9,521 bases of DNA, taken from an uncultured Bacteroidales bacterium (GTDB taxonomy: Bacteria > Bacteroidota > Bacteroidia > Bacteroidales > UBA932). Positions 1 through 7,251 of the stretch are shown piece after piece. Under the pieces are notes generated by a model. That model saw only the letters and a list, made by a program, of their open reading frames with translations, searched no databases and was not told the DNA's origin. Location: contig CAKVBK010000072.1 in NCBI GenBank assembly GCA_934725285.1, positions 1-9,521 of the forward strand. The letters run 5' to 3'. Both the position numbers and the translations under genes were made by a program. Every line of letters starts with the position of its first letter. The first letter of the stretch is position 1.

Positions 1-1367
1 CCATACCAAGGCCAATGGGTGTTCCGGTCATTGTAGGCTGAGGCATGGAAGCCGAGCCAGCCGCCGCCGTTCTCCATATATCTCTCAAAGAGCGCGCGGG
101 ACTCTGGATCCGATGGGGAGGCGTTCAGAGCGATGATGACACTGTATTCCTTCAGCTGGTCATAAGTATAGCCCTTGAGGGTGGTTGTGGTGTCAAGCAC
201 GAATCCGTCGCCATAGTTCAGTCTGTGGAAAAACTCCATAGACTGTTTGTCGAACTGCACATGAGCTATCTCTGCATACGGATCCCAGAGCATCAACGCC
301 TTGAACCGCTTGCTCTTGGCGTAGTTGGCAGGACGGACGTTGTCCTTTGTGTTCTCGCTCGCATCGGAGACACCTCTCAGCCCCTCATACACAGCCCTGG
401 CGAGGTCATGAGACGCATTGTCGGCATTATATTCCCAATACATTCCGCCACGGAGTCCGTTGGACACGATGTAGCGGCACTTCTCTGCTATTGACCTTGT
501 GTTCTCGTAGCCGAAGAGCATGTTGCCAAGCGAGTCCAGAATCATCGGGACCTTGGCGGTGTCGTCCCAAAACTCCCTTTCTGACGAAGACTCTTTGCGG
601 TAAGGGACATAGCCTTTGACACCTCTGCCGTAGAATGGCATTCCCATGACGATCTTCCGTGTAGGCACACCGGTGGCTATGTGCTTGCGCACCGCCTCGT
701 CAGCTGTGCAGTGGCCGGCATATTCAGACCTGTAGAGAGCCGCATGGTGCATGTTTTGGGTCCCCATGTCGTAGGACATGACGTTGACATAGTCCAGATA
801 AGGGAGAACTGCCTTGAAATCAATGTAATCGGCATTGCATACCGATGCGATGGTAAGTAGTTTCCTTTTCCCAAGAGAGGACCGGAGATCCCGCATCAGC
901 AGGGTGAAATTGGCCTTGTCATCCGGAGACGATGAGATTCCGGCGAGGTCACTCCCGGGGTATTCCCAGTCGATGTCAATGCCGTCGAGACCGAACTCTT
1001 TCACAATCCTTGCGCAATCACGGGCGAAACTCTTTCTTTTCGCAGGATCCGAGGCCATCTCGCTGAAACGTCCGCTCCCCCATCCTCCTATTGAAAGGAG
1101 AACCTTCAAGGAAGGCTTGACCTTCTTCAAGCCAACCACTTGGCTCAAGCCGTCCCCCTCCGGCAACATCACCCCGTCAAATGTCTCGTTGACCTGTCCG
1201 AAAGCATAGTTGATGTGGGTCACAAGATTCACGTCAGGGAGCTCGTTGCGGACACCCATCAGATAGGCGCCCACGATCATTCCTTTATCATTATCAGCAC
1301 CTTTGCCCCAGGCGCAGCAGCACAGCACCATAAGTGTGCAGGCTATGGAATATGCAATCTTCTTCAT
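1..1367 (-). CDS. Exported GH18 glycoside hydrolase fused to a C-terminal ThuA-like domain (3' end outside window)
   Basis: This is an open frame of 455 complete codons that runs off the left edge. The N-terminus (MKKIAYSIACTLMVLCCC) is a signal peptide; the Cys cluster at 16-18 might serve as a lipobox, but its match is poor. Residues about 30-333 form a GH18 TIM barrel. It has SIGG at 92-95, the DxxDxDxE signature as D128, D131, D133 and E135 (catalytic acid), MSYD at 197-200 and a late barrel-strand Trp at 311. GH18 enzymes cut beta-1,4 GlcNAc bonds in chitin-type oligomers or the N-glycan core; which of these applies is not visible. After a linker, residues about 355 onward resemble ThuA (PF06283-like), with H369/F372 and a Gly-rich strand ending GWLGFHA (436-442). 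Its C-terminal half is cut off. An in-frame ATG seven codons upstream (1388) is an alternative start. I chose 1367 because it gives a compact signal peptide after an A/T-rich leader. The gene lies 68 bases after the ROK kinase and is probably cotranscribed with it. Confidence 0.88.
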   Translation of the reverse strand, partial: MKKIAYSIACTLMVLCCCAWGKGADNDKGMIVGAYLMGVRNELPDVNLVTHINYAFGQVNETFDGVMLPEGDGLSQVVGLKKVKPSLKVLLSIGGWGSGRFSEMASDPAKRKSFARDCARIVKEFGLDGIDIDWEYPGSDLAGISSSPDDKANFTLLMRDLRSSLGKRKLLTIASVCNADYIDFKAVLPYLDYVNVMSYDMGTQNMHHAALYRSEYAGHCTADEAVRKHIATGVPTRKIVMGMPFYGRGVKGYVPYRKESSSEREFWDDTAKVPMILDSLGNMLFGYENTRSIAEKCRYIVSNGLRGGMYWEYNADNASHDLARAVYEGLRGVSDASENTKDNVRPANYAKSKRFKALMLWDPYAEIAHVQFDKQSMEFFHRLNYGDGFVLDTTTTLKGYTYDQLKEYSVIIALNASPSDPESRALFERYMENGGGWLGFHASAYNDRNTHWPWY

Positions 1368-1435
1368 AATAATATTGATCTTTTTCATGTTCATTCAATC
1401 ACAGTCCGACACCTTGATATGGGTGTCCGCCTCGC

Positions 1436-2377
1436 CTACATATTCATGGCAACCGCCACCGCTCCGAGAAGTCCGATGAACTGAGGGTTCAGCTTGGTGA
1501 TAACCACCCCATTGGTGACGAAGCGCATAGTGTTATGGTTCAATTTATTGAGGACGTTCTCAAATATGTATTCGTCAGCCACGATGCTTCCGCCGAGGAC
1601 GACGGTGTCCGGGTCGGTGATCCTGACAAGGTTCATAATCAGGTTTGCGATTCCCTGCGTGGCGTTCTCTACCAGCACACGGCAGAGCTCGTCTCCCTCC
1701 TTGCAAAGCTTGATGACATCCCGGGCATCCACCCTGACCCCTTCATCGGAAGGAATCACCAAACGGGTATCGTACTTGTCCTTCAGAAGTCTGGCGCACG
1801 CGTCGAAGCCGCTTCCCGAAGCGATTGTCTCCACGCAGTCCATCCTGCCGCAGCAGCACTTCACACCTACGTTGACACCTACGGTCATGTGGCCGGCCTC
1901 TCCGGCGTTGAAATGGCTTCCACGTATCTGGCGGCCGTTCACAACCGTCCCGACAGCGATGCCGGTACCTACATTAATATACACGAAATTCTTTGAGAAC
2001 TGCCCTACGCCCCAGACACGCTCGGCTCTCGTCGCGCTCTTGACATCGTTGTCGATGCGGCAAGGGATGCCGAAGATCCCCGTGATCTCTTTGGCAAGTT
2101 CTATGGGATGGGTCCTGTTGGGGTCAATCTGAAGCCAGACACCTTCGTTGGGATCGACACGACCGATCAGGCCGATGCCCATCGAGACCGGTCTCTCACC
2201 CACCCAACCTACGGTACGAATGTAGTCATCAAGGGATGACTTGATTATTTCAGAGGCGGTCTGCTGGCTGAAATACCCGGAATCATACTTCTTGAAGCGA
2301 AGGATGTTCCCGTGCTTGTCAACTTCACCGATGAGTAATTTTGTCCCTCCCAAATCGAGGCCGAGATATGTTTCCAT
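1436..2377 (-). CDS. ROK-family sugar kinase (glucokinase / N-acetylhexosamine kinase type)
   Basis: This 313-residue cytoplasmic protein has the usual length for a ROK kinase and no N-terminal helix-turn-helix, so it should be an enzyme rather than a ROK repressor. The ATP phosphate-binding motif DLGGTK is at 8-13. The catalytic Asp is in IDNDV (D111), a second phosphate-loop motif is NVGTGIAVG (135-143), and GEAGH ends at H163. The zinc site is H163 with C174, C176 and C181, reading CxCGxxxCxE with Asp180 where the family consensus usually has Gly. Members phosphorylate glucose, GlcNAc, ManNAc or related hexoses with ATP. The GH18 gene downstream and the NagB-like gene on the other arm favour an N-acetylhexosamine, but this is inference. 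The gene sits 75 bases after the HTCS gene and 68 bases before the GH18 gene, all leftward, suggesting an operon. Substrate cannot be read from the motifs. Confidence 0.92.
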   Translation of the reverse strand: METYLGLDLGGTKLLIGEVDKHGNILRFKKYDSGYFSQQTASEIIKSSLDDYIRTVGWVGERPVSMGIGLIGRVDPNEGVWLQIDPNRTHPIELAKEITGIFGIPCRIDNDVKSATRAERVWGVGQFSKNFVYINVGTGIAVGTVVNGRQIRGSHFNAGEAGHMTVGVNVGVKCCCGRMDCVETIASGSGFDACARLLKDKYDTRLVIPSDEGVRVDARDVIKLCKEGDELCRVLVENATQGIANLIMNLVRITDPDTVVLGGSIVADEYIFENVLNKLNHNTMRFVTNGVVITKLNPQFIGLLGAVAVAMNM

Positions 2378-2378
2378 T

Positions 2379-2401
2379 GCGTTTGAGTGTTATTCAACCG
2401 C
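2379..2401. repeat. Imperfect inverted repeat abutting the ROK kinase start codon
   Basis: GCGTTTGA (2379-2386) and TCAACCGC (2394-2401) form 8-base arms with one mismatch and a 7-base loop. They lie one base upstream of the kinase ATG in its 5' leader. In the mRNA they could form a small hairpin affecting translation. The motif is short and could be chance. Confidence 0.25.
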
Positions 2402-2452
2402 AATATTAGCCAACATCCTCCTGACGGGGGTTTAAGATTTAACAAAAATGGT

Positions 2453-5400
2453 TTAAAATCTGCTTGGGCTCACGCCGAACTGCTTTTTAAAGCAGACACT
2501 GAAGTACTTGGCATCAGAGAAGCCAACCATGTCCGAAACCTCGGCGATGCTGTAGCGATGGTCGGCAAGATATTCCTTCGACCTTTCCAGACGATAGATT
2601 CTGATGAAATCATTGGGGCCCTGACCAGTGAGAGACTTCAATTTGTTGTAGAACGCGGTGCGGCTCATCGCCAGCTCACGGCACAGGTCGCTTATCTGGA
2701 ATTCCGAATTGGACAGTTCCTTCTGAACCACGGAGATCACCTTGTCCATGAACTCCTGATCCAGCTTGTTGGAATATTCATTACGCACAGCGGCGTTGCT
2801 GGAATAGAGGATGGCCTCCCTGAGGCGCTGGCGCTCATTCAGGATGTTCCTGATCCTGGCCTTAAGGACCGACATGTCGAACGGCTTGACGATGTAGTCA
2901 TCAGCTCCGGACTCAAGCCCCCTTATGACACTCTCCCTGTCAGTCATGCCCGTCAGAAGAAGCACAGGAATATGGCTGGTCGCGACATCTGACTTGACAC
3001 TCCTGCAAAGGTCATAGCCGTTCATCACCGGCATGATGACATCCGAGATCACTATGTCCGGATTCTTTTCAGCGATGACACCCAGCGCTGTCTGCCCGTC
3101 CGTGGCGGTGGTGACTGAATATTCCTCCGCAAGGGACGACCTCATGTACTCCAATGTTTCAGCGTCATCCTCAACGATCAGGATACGGTTGTCCGAATTG
3201 TCCGGATCATGGGCGATGGCGTCCGGCAGCGGTTCCGAAATGTCGGATTCTTTCAGGAACACCACGGAATCCGAAGCCTTGTACTTTCTCGGGAACGACA
3301 GCGTGAAAGTCGTGCCTTTCCCCTCCACGCTTGAATATGAAATCGTTCCGCGATGCTGGCCGACCAGCTGGCGGGTGATCATCAAGCCTATGCCATAGCC
3401 GTTCTCATCACATTTCCTCGCATTGTCAGCCCTGTAGCTGCCCCTGAATATTCTTGATTGGAAATCAGCCGGTATTCCTATTCCCGAATCGCTGATTTCC
3501 AGAGTCCAAGACCGCCGCTCGCCTCTGGCGACAACCCGGATGAATCCTTCAGAGGTGTATTTGACCGAATTTGACAGCAGATTGTGGATGATCAGATCCA
3601 TCTTCTCCCGATCGATCCAGATGTCACTCAGTCCGGACTCGATCCGGTACGAGAAATCAAGTCCCTTCTGACGGGCCGCATAGCTGAAATCCGCCAGGAC
3701 AGAGTCCAGATAATCCCCGGAATCATATTCAGCCAGTCTCAGCACGCTCCAGTCACGGTCATTCTTCCGGATGTCCAAAAGGTTGTTGATCATGGACATC
3801 AACCGATCCGAGTTCCGGTTCGCCGTCGTCACTGAACTTCGAATCTTGTCTGGAAGGTCCTCCATGCCCTCCAGATCGTTGAGAGGTGTCTTGATCAAGG
3901 TTATAGGTGTCTTCAGGTCGTGGGCAAAGTTCACGAAAGTGTTGATCTTCTCCGTCATGATCCTGTTGTACGACTTCCTGCGGAACCACGCCACAGTCAT
4001 CGTCACGAACGCTCCCAACAATGCCGCATAGATGATCAACGCCCACCACGAGAGCCACAACGGCCTCTTTATCAAGATGGAGAGATGACGCTCGCCGAGA
4101 GTGTTCCCTGAATATCTGTCTATGACCTTCAGGATGTAGTCATACTTTCCGGGAGGAATGTTATAGTAGTCAATCTTGCCTGCCGTGTCACTCCGCCTGG
4201 GAGTCTTGTCGAAGCCGACGAGCTGGCTTGAAAAGCCTGTTCTGTACACGGCGGTAAAATCCAAGGCTGAATATGCGATGCTGAATGAGTTCTGACCCGC
4301 CTTCAGCGTGATTCTGTCTAGCATGTCGGCATTCGTCTGAACCGAAGGTTTTGAATCGTCCAGCAGATTGAAACCTGAAATGACCGGAGCGATCCGCCCG
4401 GGATCTTCCATCGAGAATCCTGTCGGATCGAACATGACGACACCGTCAGCCGTGCCCAAGGCCAGACGGCCGTCCGAAAGCAGACAGACGGCGTCAGGAT
4501 TGAAACTGCCCCTGGTGACCCCGATGAATCCATTCATTTCTATAGGGACCCCGGAGACATGATCGAGTTTGTAAAGAGTCTCAAAGGTGGCGAACCAGAC
4601 ATTGTCTTCCATGTCCACCACAACTCCATTGACCGAATCGTTTGACAAACCGGAATCCTTTGAGTAAGACCGCACCGCACCCGTGCCTCTGTCATAACGG
4701 ATCAAACCGTCACCGTCAGTGGCCAGCCAGGCAATCTCCCTTTGGTTTGCGAGACATCTGACCGGAAACGCCAATATCCTGGAATCAAAGGAATTAATGA
4801 CAGTAAGAGATCCGTTCTCAGGATTCAGAACACACAGTCCTCCGCTGGTGGCCATTGTCAGTTTCCCGTCAGAGGCCTTTCTGATGTCTCCGACATTATT
4901 GACAGGATATGTTGTCGAACTTCCATCCAGAACATCGTATCTTGCCAAAGGTGAGTCTATTCCTCCTATCCAGACGTATTGTCCGTCGGCCAAGAGCGAA
5001 TACGTGTGGTTGAATCCACGGTCATCAAAAACCGTTGTCCTTCCGGTTTTCGGATCGACCTTGTACAAAGGGAATCCGTAGCCGCCGACCCAGACATCAC
5101 CACGGGCATCCTGCGTCAAGGCCAACACCACACCGAGATTCGGCATGGGGTAGTTTCTCCACTCACGGCTGGACGGCCTGAAGCGGCACACTCCATCATT
5201 GGTTCCGAACCAGATGTCCCCGGACATGTCCTCAAAGATCACATTGACATGATCGGACAACAAAGAGTTCGGGTTGCCCGGCTGGTGAACCAATCTGTCA
5301 ATCGCAAGAGAGTTTTTGTTCTGGCAGCAAACCCAGTCCGTTGTCGTGGAAACCCAAAGATTGCCGTCTTTGTCAAGGCAAAGATCGCTGACTGTGTTCC

Positions 5401-6262
5401 CGGAAATCGAAGAGACGCCTTGATCATCAGCCAGATAATGAGCTTGTGCCTCTCCTGTCTCAGAATCAAAATAAAACAGGCCATCTCCGTCCGCCCCGAC
5501 CACAAGACGACCTTCGTCATCCTTCAGAATAGCCCAGACCGGAACCTTGAGGGAAACAGAACCGAAACTCTTCATCTTTCCGTCATCCACAACCTTCAAC
5601 CCTTCGGAGAATGTCCCGACATATAGTTTTCCATCCTCGTATAGCATGGACGCGACTTCCACATCACATGCCACCTCGCGCACTCTGCCTTTCTCCTTTA
5701 TGAATATTCCTCTGTCCGTTCCCAGCCACAAGGCATCCTCTCCTTTGACAGCTATGGCCTTGACTATCCTGTCGGTGACATACCATGTCTCATCACCGTC
5801 ATCCGACAGAAGCAGAGCACCTTCCGAAGTGCCCAAAGCCACGGTTTCATGTCCCGGGAAACAAATGCTGTACAATGATATTCCCGGATGGCTCTCCCTC
5901 AGGTCAAACTCAAGGCGGAAAGAGTCAGACGGCTTGTCATAACGGTAAAGCCTTCCGTTTTTCACCGCCATCCAAATGGTTCCCGAATTGTCGCGCGCCA
6001 ACTTTGTCGAAGACAGAATCTGATCTCTGGATTGGGGCAAGTCCTCGATCCGGTACGTTTTCACGGCATGGCCGTCGAATCTGTCGATTCCGTTCTGGGT
6101 ATAAATCCAGATGAACCCGTCAGCGTCCTGCGTGACCTGATAGGTCTTCCGGCTGCTGAGGACTCCGTCAAGAGTGACAAAACCCTCTGCCCTTGCCGTA
6201 AGGAAGGGCAGAAGGGTCAACAAAACCAATATAGTAATATGTTTCTTTTTACGAAACGTCAT
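2453..6262 (-). CDS. Hybrid two-component system (HTCS) sensor kinase / AraC-type regulator
   Basis: This single-chain inner-membrane sensor and transcription factor has 1269 residues, within the usual HTCS range. Domains in order: signal peptide 1-25; about fourteen beta-propeller (Reg_prop-type) repeats from about 30 to 620 with recurring D-G-x-x-W-x-G-T strands; Y_Y_Y domain about 655-732; transmembrane helix about 735-760; HisKA with H-box FAHDLKTP (phosphorylated H781); HATPase with N-box N898, G1 DSGIGI (925-930) and G2 GYGIGL (955-960); receiver about 1025-1140 with acidic pair E1031/D1032, phosphoacceptor D1074, T1104 and K1126; and AraC HTH about 1170-1269 ending at the final residues. 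All key catalytic residues are present, so it should signal. HTCSs bind oligosaccharides in the periplasm and usually activate adjacent glycan-use genes. It heads the leftward arm and diverges from the NagB-like gene, so its probable targets start in the shared 258-base gap. The H-box is His-Asp rather than the common His-Glu. Confidence 0.97.
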   Translation of the reverse strand: MTFRKKKHITILVLLTLLPFLTARAEGFVTLDGVLSSRKTYQVTQDADGFIWIYTQNGIDRFDGHAVKTYRIEDLPQSRDQILSSTKLARDNSGTIWMAVKNGRLYRYDKPSDSFRLEFDLRESHPGISLYSICFPGHETVALGTSEGALLLSDDGDETWYVTDRIVKAIAVKGEDALWLGTDRGIFIKEKGRVREVACDVEVASMLYEDGKLYVGTFSEGLKVVDDGKMKSFGSVSLKVPVWAILKDDEGRLVVGADGDGLFYFDSETGEAQAHYLADDQGVSSISGNTVSDLCLDKDGNLWVSTTTDWVCCQNKNSLAIDRLVHQPGNPNSLLSDHVNVIFEDMSGDIWFGTNDGVCRFRPSSREWRNYPMPNLGVVLALTQDARGDVWVGGYGFPLYKVDPKTGRTTVFDDRGFNHTYSLLADGQYVWIGGIDSPLARYDVLDGSSTTYPVNNVGDIRKASDGKLTMATSGGLCVLNPENGSLTVINSFDSRILAFPVRCLANQREIAWLATDGDGLIRYDRGTGAVRSYSKDSGLSNDSVNGVVVDMEDNVWFATFETLYKLDHVSGVPIEMNGFIGVTRGSFNPDAVCLLSDGRLALGTADGVVMFDPTGFSMEDPGRIAPVISGFNLLDDSKPSVQTNADMLDRITLKAGQNSFSIAYSALDFTAVYRTGFSSQLVGFDKTPRRSDTAGKIDYYNIPPGKYDYILKVIDRYSGNTLGERHLSILIKRPLWLSWWALIIYAALLGAFVTMTVAWFRRKSYNRIMTEKINTFVNFAHDLKTPITLIKTPLNDLEGMEDLPDKIRSSVTTANRNSDRLMSMINNLLDIRKNDRDWSVLRLAEYDSGDYLDSVLADFSYAARQKGLDFSYRIESGLSDIWIDREKMDLIIHNLLSNSVKYTSEGFIRVVARGERRSWTLEISDSGIGIPADFQSRIFRGSYRADNARKCDENGYGIGLMITRQLVGQHRGTISYSSVEGKGTTFTLSFPRKYKASDSVVFLKESDISEPLPDAIAHDPDNSDNRILIVEDDAETLEYMRSSLAEEYSVTTATDGQTALGVIAEKNPDIVISDVIMPVMNGYDLCRSVKSDVATSHIPVLLLTGMTDRESVIRGLESGADDYIVKPFDMSVLKARIRNILNERQRLREAILYSSNAAVRNEYSNKLDQEFMDKVISVVQKELSNSEFQISDLCRELAMSRTAFYNKLKSLTGQGPNDFIRIYRLERSKEYLADHRYSIAEVSDMVGFSDAKYFSVCFKKQFGVSPSRF

Positions 6263-6362
6263 TAAGTTTGCCTCAACTTATTTTGCCGCCTGCAAAGGAA
6301 CAGCAATGTTGGTTATTTCATCAGTATGACATCATGTGGCTGTTGTCCGGTGTCAAAGGTAA

Positions 6363-6379
6363 TCATATTATCAATATGA
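6363..6379. repeat. Perfect 7-base inverted repeat, candidate operator
   Basis: TCATATT (6363-6369) and AATATGA (6373-6379) are exact reverse complements separated by ATC. The site is about 140 bases upstream of the NagB-like start and about 100 bases upstream of the HTCS start. Symmetry of this size fits a dimeric regulator, but nothing shows which protein binds. It has no following T-tract, so a terminator is unlikely. Confidence 0.45.
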
Positions 6380-6422
6380 GATGTCCGAATATTGGCAAAA
6401 AAAGTTGGAAATCTGTCAACCG

Positions 6423-6457
6423 TTTGGCGGACAATGACATATTTTCAACCTATTTTG
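6423..6457 (+). promoter_or_regulatory. Weak candidate Bacteroidota promoter for the rightward operon
   Basis: TTTG at 6423-6426 could be the -33 element and TATTTTG at 6451-6457 a poor match to the -7 consensus TAnnTTTG (one base short). The spacing of 24 bases is longer than usual. If real, the leader to the ATG at 6521 would be about 55 bases. The inverted TGTCCG half-site at 6428-6433 sits directly beside the -33 element, as an activator site might. Confidence 0.25.
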
Positions 6458-6520
6458 TCTGAAAATCCACCTCGCTCACACGCATAGTCACTATCTTGCG
6501 GCTGAATTAAAAACACTGAA

Positions 6521-7249
6521 ATGAAACTAACAATCACAGACGGCGAGAAAGCTTTTGCTGATGCGGCTGCATGGAGGATCATCGGACAGATACTTAGGAA
6601 ACATGACAGCGTCATCGGCCTCTCGACAGGCAGGACAACCGGAGAATTGCACAGGACTGTAGCAAAAATCCACAGAGAACATCCCTTCGATGTTTCCAAG
6701 GTGACGTTCTTCGGACAGGATGAAGTCGTGAATGTGCCACGGGAATATTTCGGCTCATGCTGGAAGATGCTCAAAACCGAACTGATTGATGACATCGGAA
6801 CAGACGAGGAGCATTTCCTGATGCTTCCGGTCAAATCCGACGACTATGCCAGGGACTGCAAGGAATTCATGGAGGAACTCGAATCACGCGGAGGAATCGA
6901 TCTTCTTATTGTCGGAATCGGAGAAAACGGCCACGTCGGCTTCAACCAGCCGGGTTCGGCGTTCGGAAGCGGATGCCGTGTCTCCGTCATGTACCCGGAA
7001 CTGGAGGAGAGAATCCGCCGAGAGACCGGCACACCGGATGACGTGGAGCTCGGAGGCGTGACAATAGGAATCAAGGACTTGATGTCAGCCAGAAGAATCG
7101 TGGCCGTCGCCAAAGGTAAGACGAAGGCGGAGATCGTAAAACGCATCGTGGAAGGCCCTGTCAGTGAGGAAGTTCCCGCCAGCATTCTTCAACTTCACCC
7201 GGACTGCGAATTCATTCTTGACGAAGACGCGGCCTCAAAACTTGATTAG
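6521..7249 (+). CDS. NagB-family glucosamine-6-phosphate deaminase-like protein with altered active site
   Basis: This 242-residue cytoplasmic protein is slightly shorter than E. coli NagB (266). NagB converts glucosamine-6-phosphate to fructose-6-phosphate and ammonia. The family pattern is clear: a phosphate loop at STGRTTGELH (35-44), the QDEV segment with D67 at the place of catalytic Asp72, the GIGENGHVGFNQP loop (132-144), GGVTIGIKDLMSA (178-190) and the ILQLHPDCEFILDE end (222-235). Spacing to E. coli NagB is exact, so D141, H143 and E148 correspond to N136, H138 and Q143 here. Asn at the first position is, to my recollection, seen in other NagB homologues. Gln for the Glu that tunes the catalytic His is less expected. 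It may be an active deaminase, an isomerase of another phosphosugar, or a sensor. It opens the rightward operon, and its stop is 2 bases from the transporter start. No symbol is given because the activity is uncertain. Confidence 0.85.
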   Translation: MKLTITDGEKAFADAAAWRIIGQILRKHDSVIGLSTGRTTGELHRTVAKIHREHPFDVSKVTFFGQDEVVNVPREYFGSCWKMLKTELIDDIGTDEEHFLMLPVKSDDYARDCKEFMEELESRGGIDLLIVGIGENGHVGFNQPGSAFGSGCRVSVMYPELEERIRRETGTPDDVELGGVTIGIKDLMSARRIVAVAKGKTKAEIVKRIVEGPVSEEVPASILQLHPDCEFILDEDAASKLD

Positions 7250-7251
7250 CC

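Larger units (their letters stand above)
6263..6520. promoter_or_regulatory. Divergent control region between the HTCS and NagB-like genes
   Basis: This 258-base gap separates two divergent start codons, and I see no gene in it. It is more A/T-rich than its surroundings and must hold the promoters for both arms. Visible elements are a perfect inverted repeat at 6363-6379, TGTCCG half-sites at 6344-6349 and 6382-6387 with the opposite orientation at 6428-6433, and a weak Bacteroidota-type promoter candidate at 6423-6457. I could not find a convincing promoter for the HTCS side. HTCS proteins commonly act on promoters next to their own gene, so this is the natural place for its binding site. 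Confidence 0.7.

Noticed and set aside
45..1484. Several overlapping plus-strand open frames (45-494, 835-1209, 1140-1484)
   Set aside because: All are antisense to the GH18-ThuA gene, whose minus frame stays open to the left edge and carries the full GH18 signature.
1494..2132. 212-codon open frame on the plus strand
   Set aside because: It lies entirely antisense to the ROK kinase, which has all its family motifs. The product resembles no protein and reflects codon bias of the real gene.
2416..2440. Possible terminator after the HTCS gene
   Set aside because: The CCCCC and GGAGG stretches could pair only weakly, and no T-tract follows on the minus strand. The short gap fits continued transcription into the kinase gene.
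4979..5626. 215-codon open frame on the plus strand
   Set aside because: It is antisense to the HTCS beta-propeller region, where the minus frame encodes clear repeats. No domain or start signal supports it.
6268..6462. 64-codon open frame in the divergent gap
   Set aside because: It has no leader or recognisable motif and overlaps the palindrome and promoter candidates. A regulatory gap explains the stretch better.
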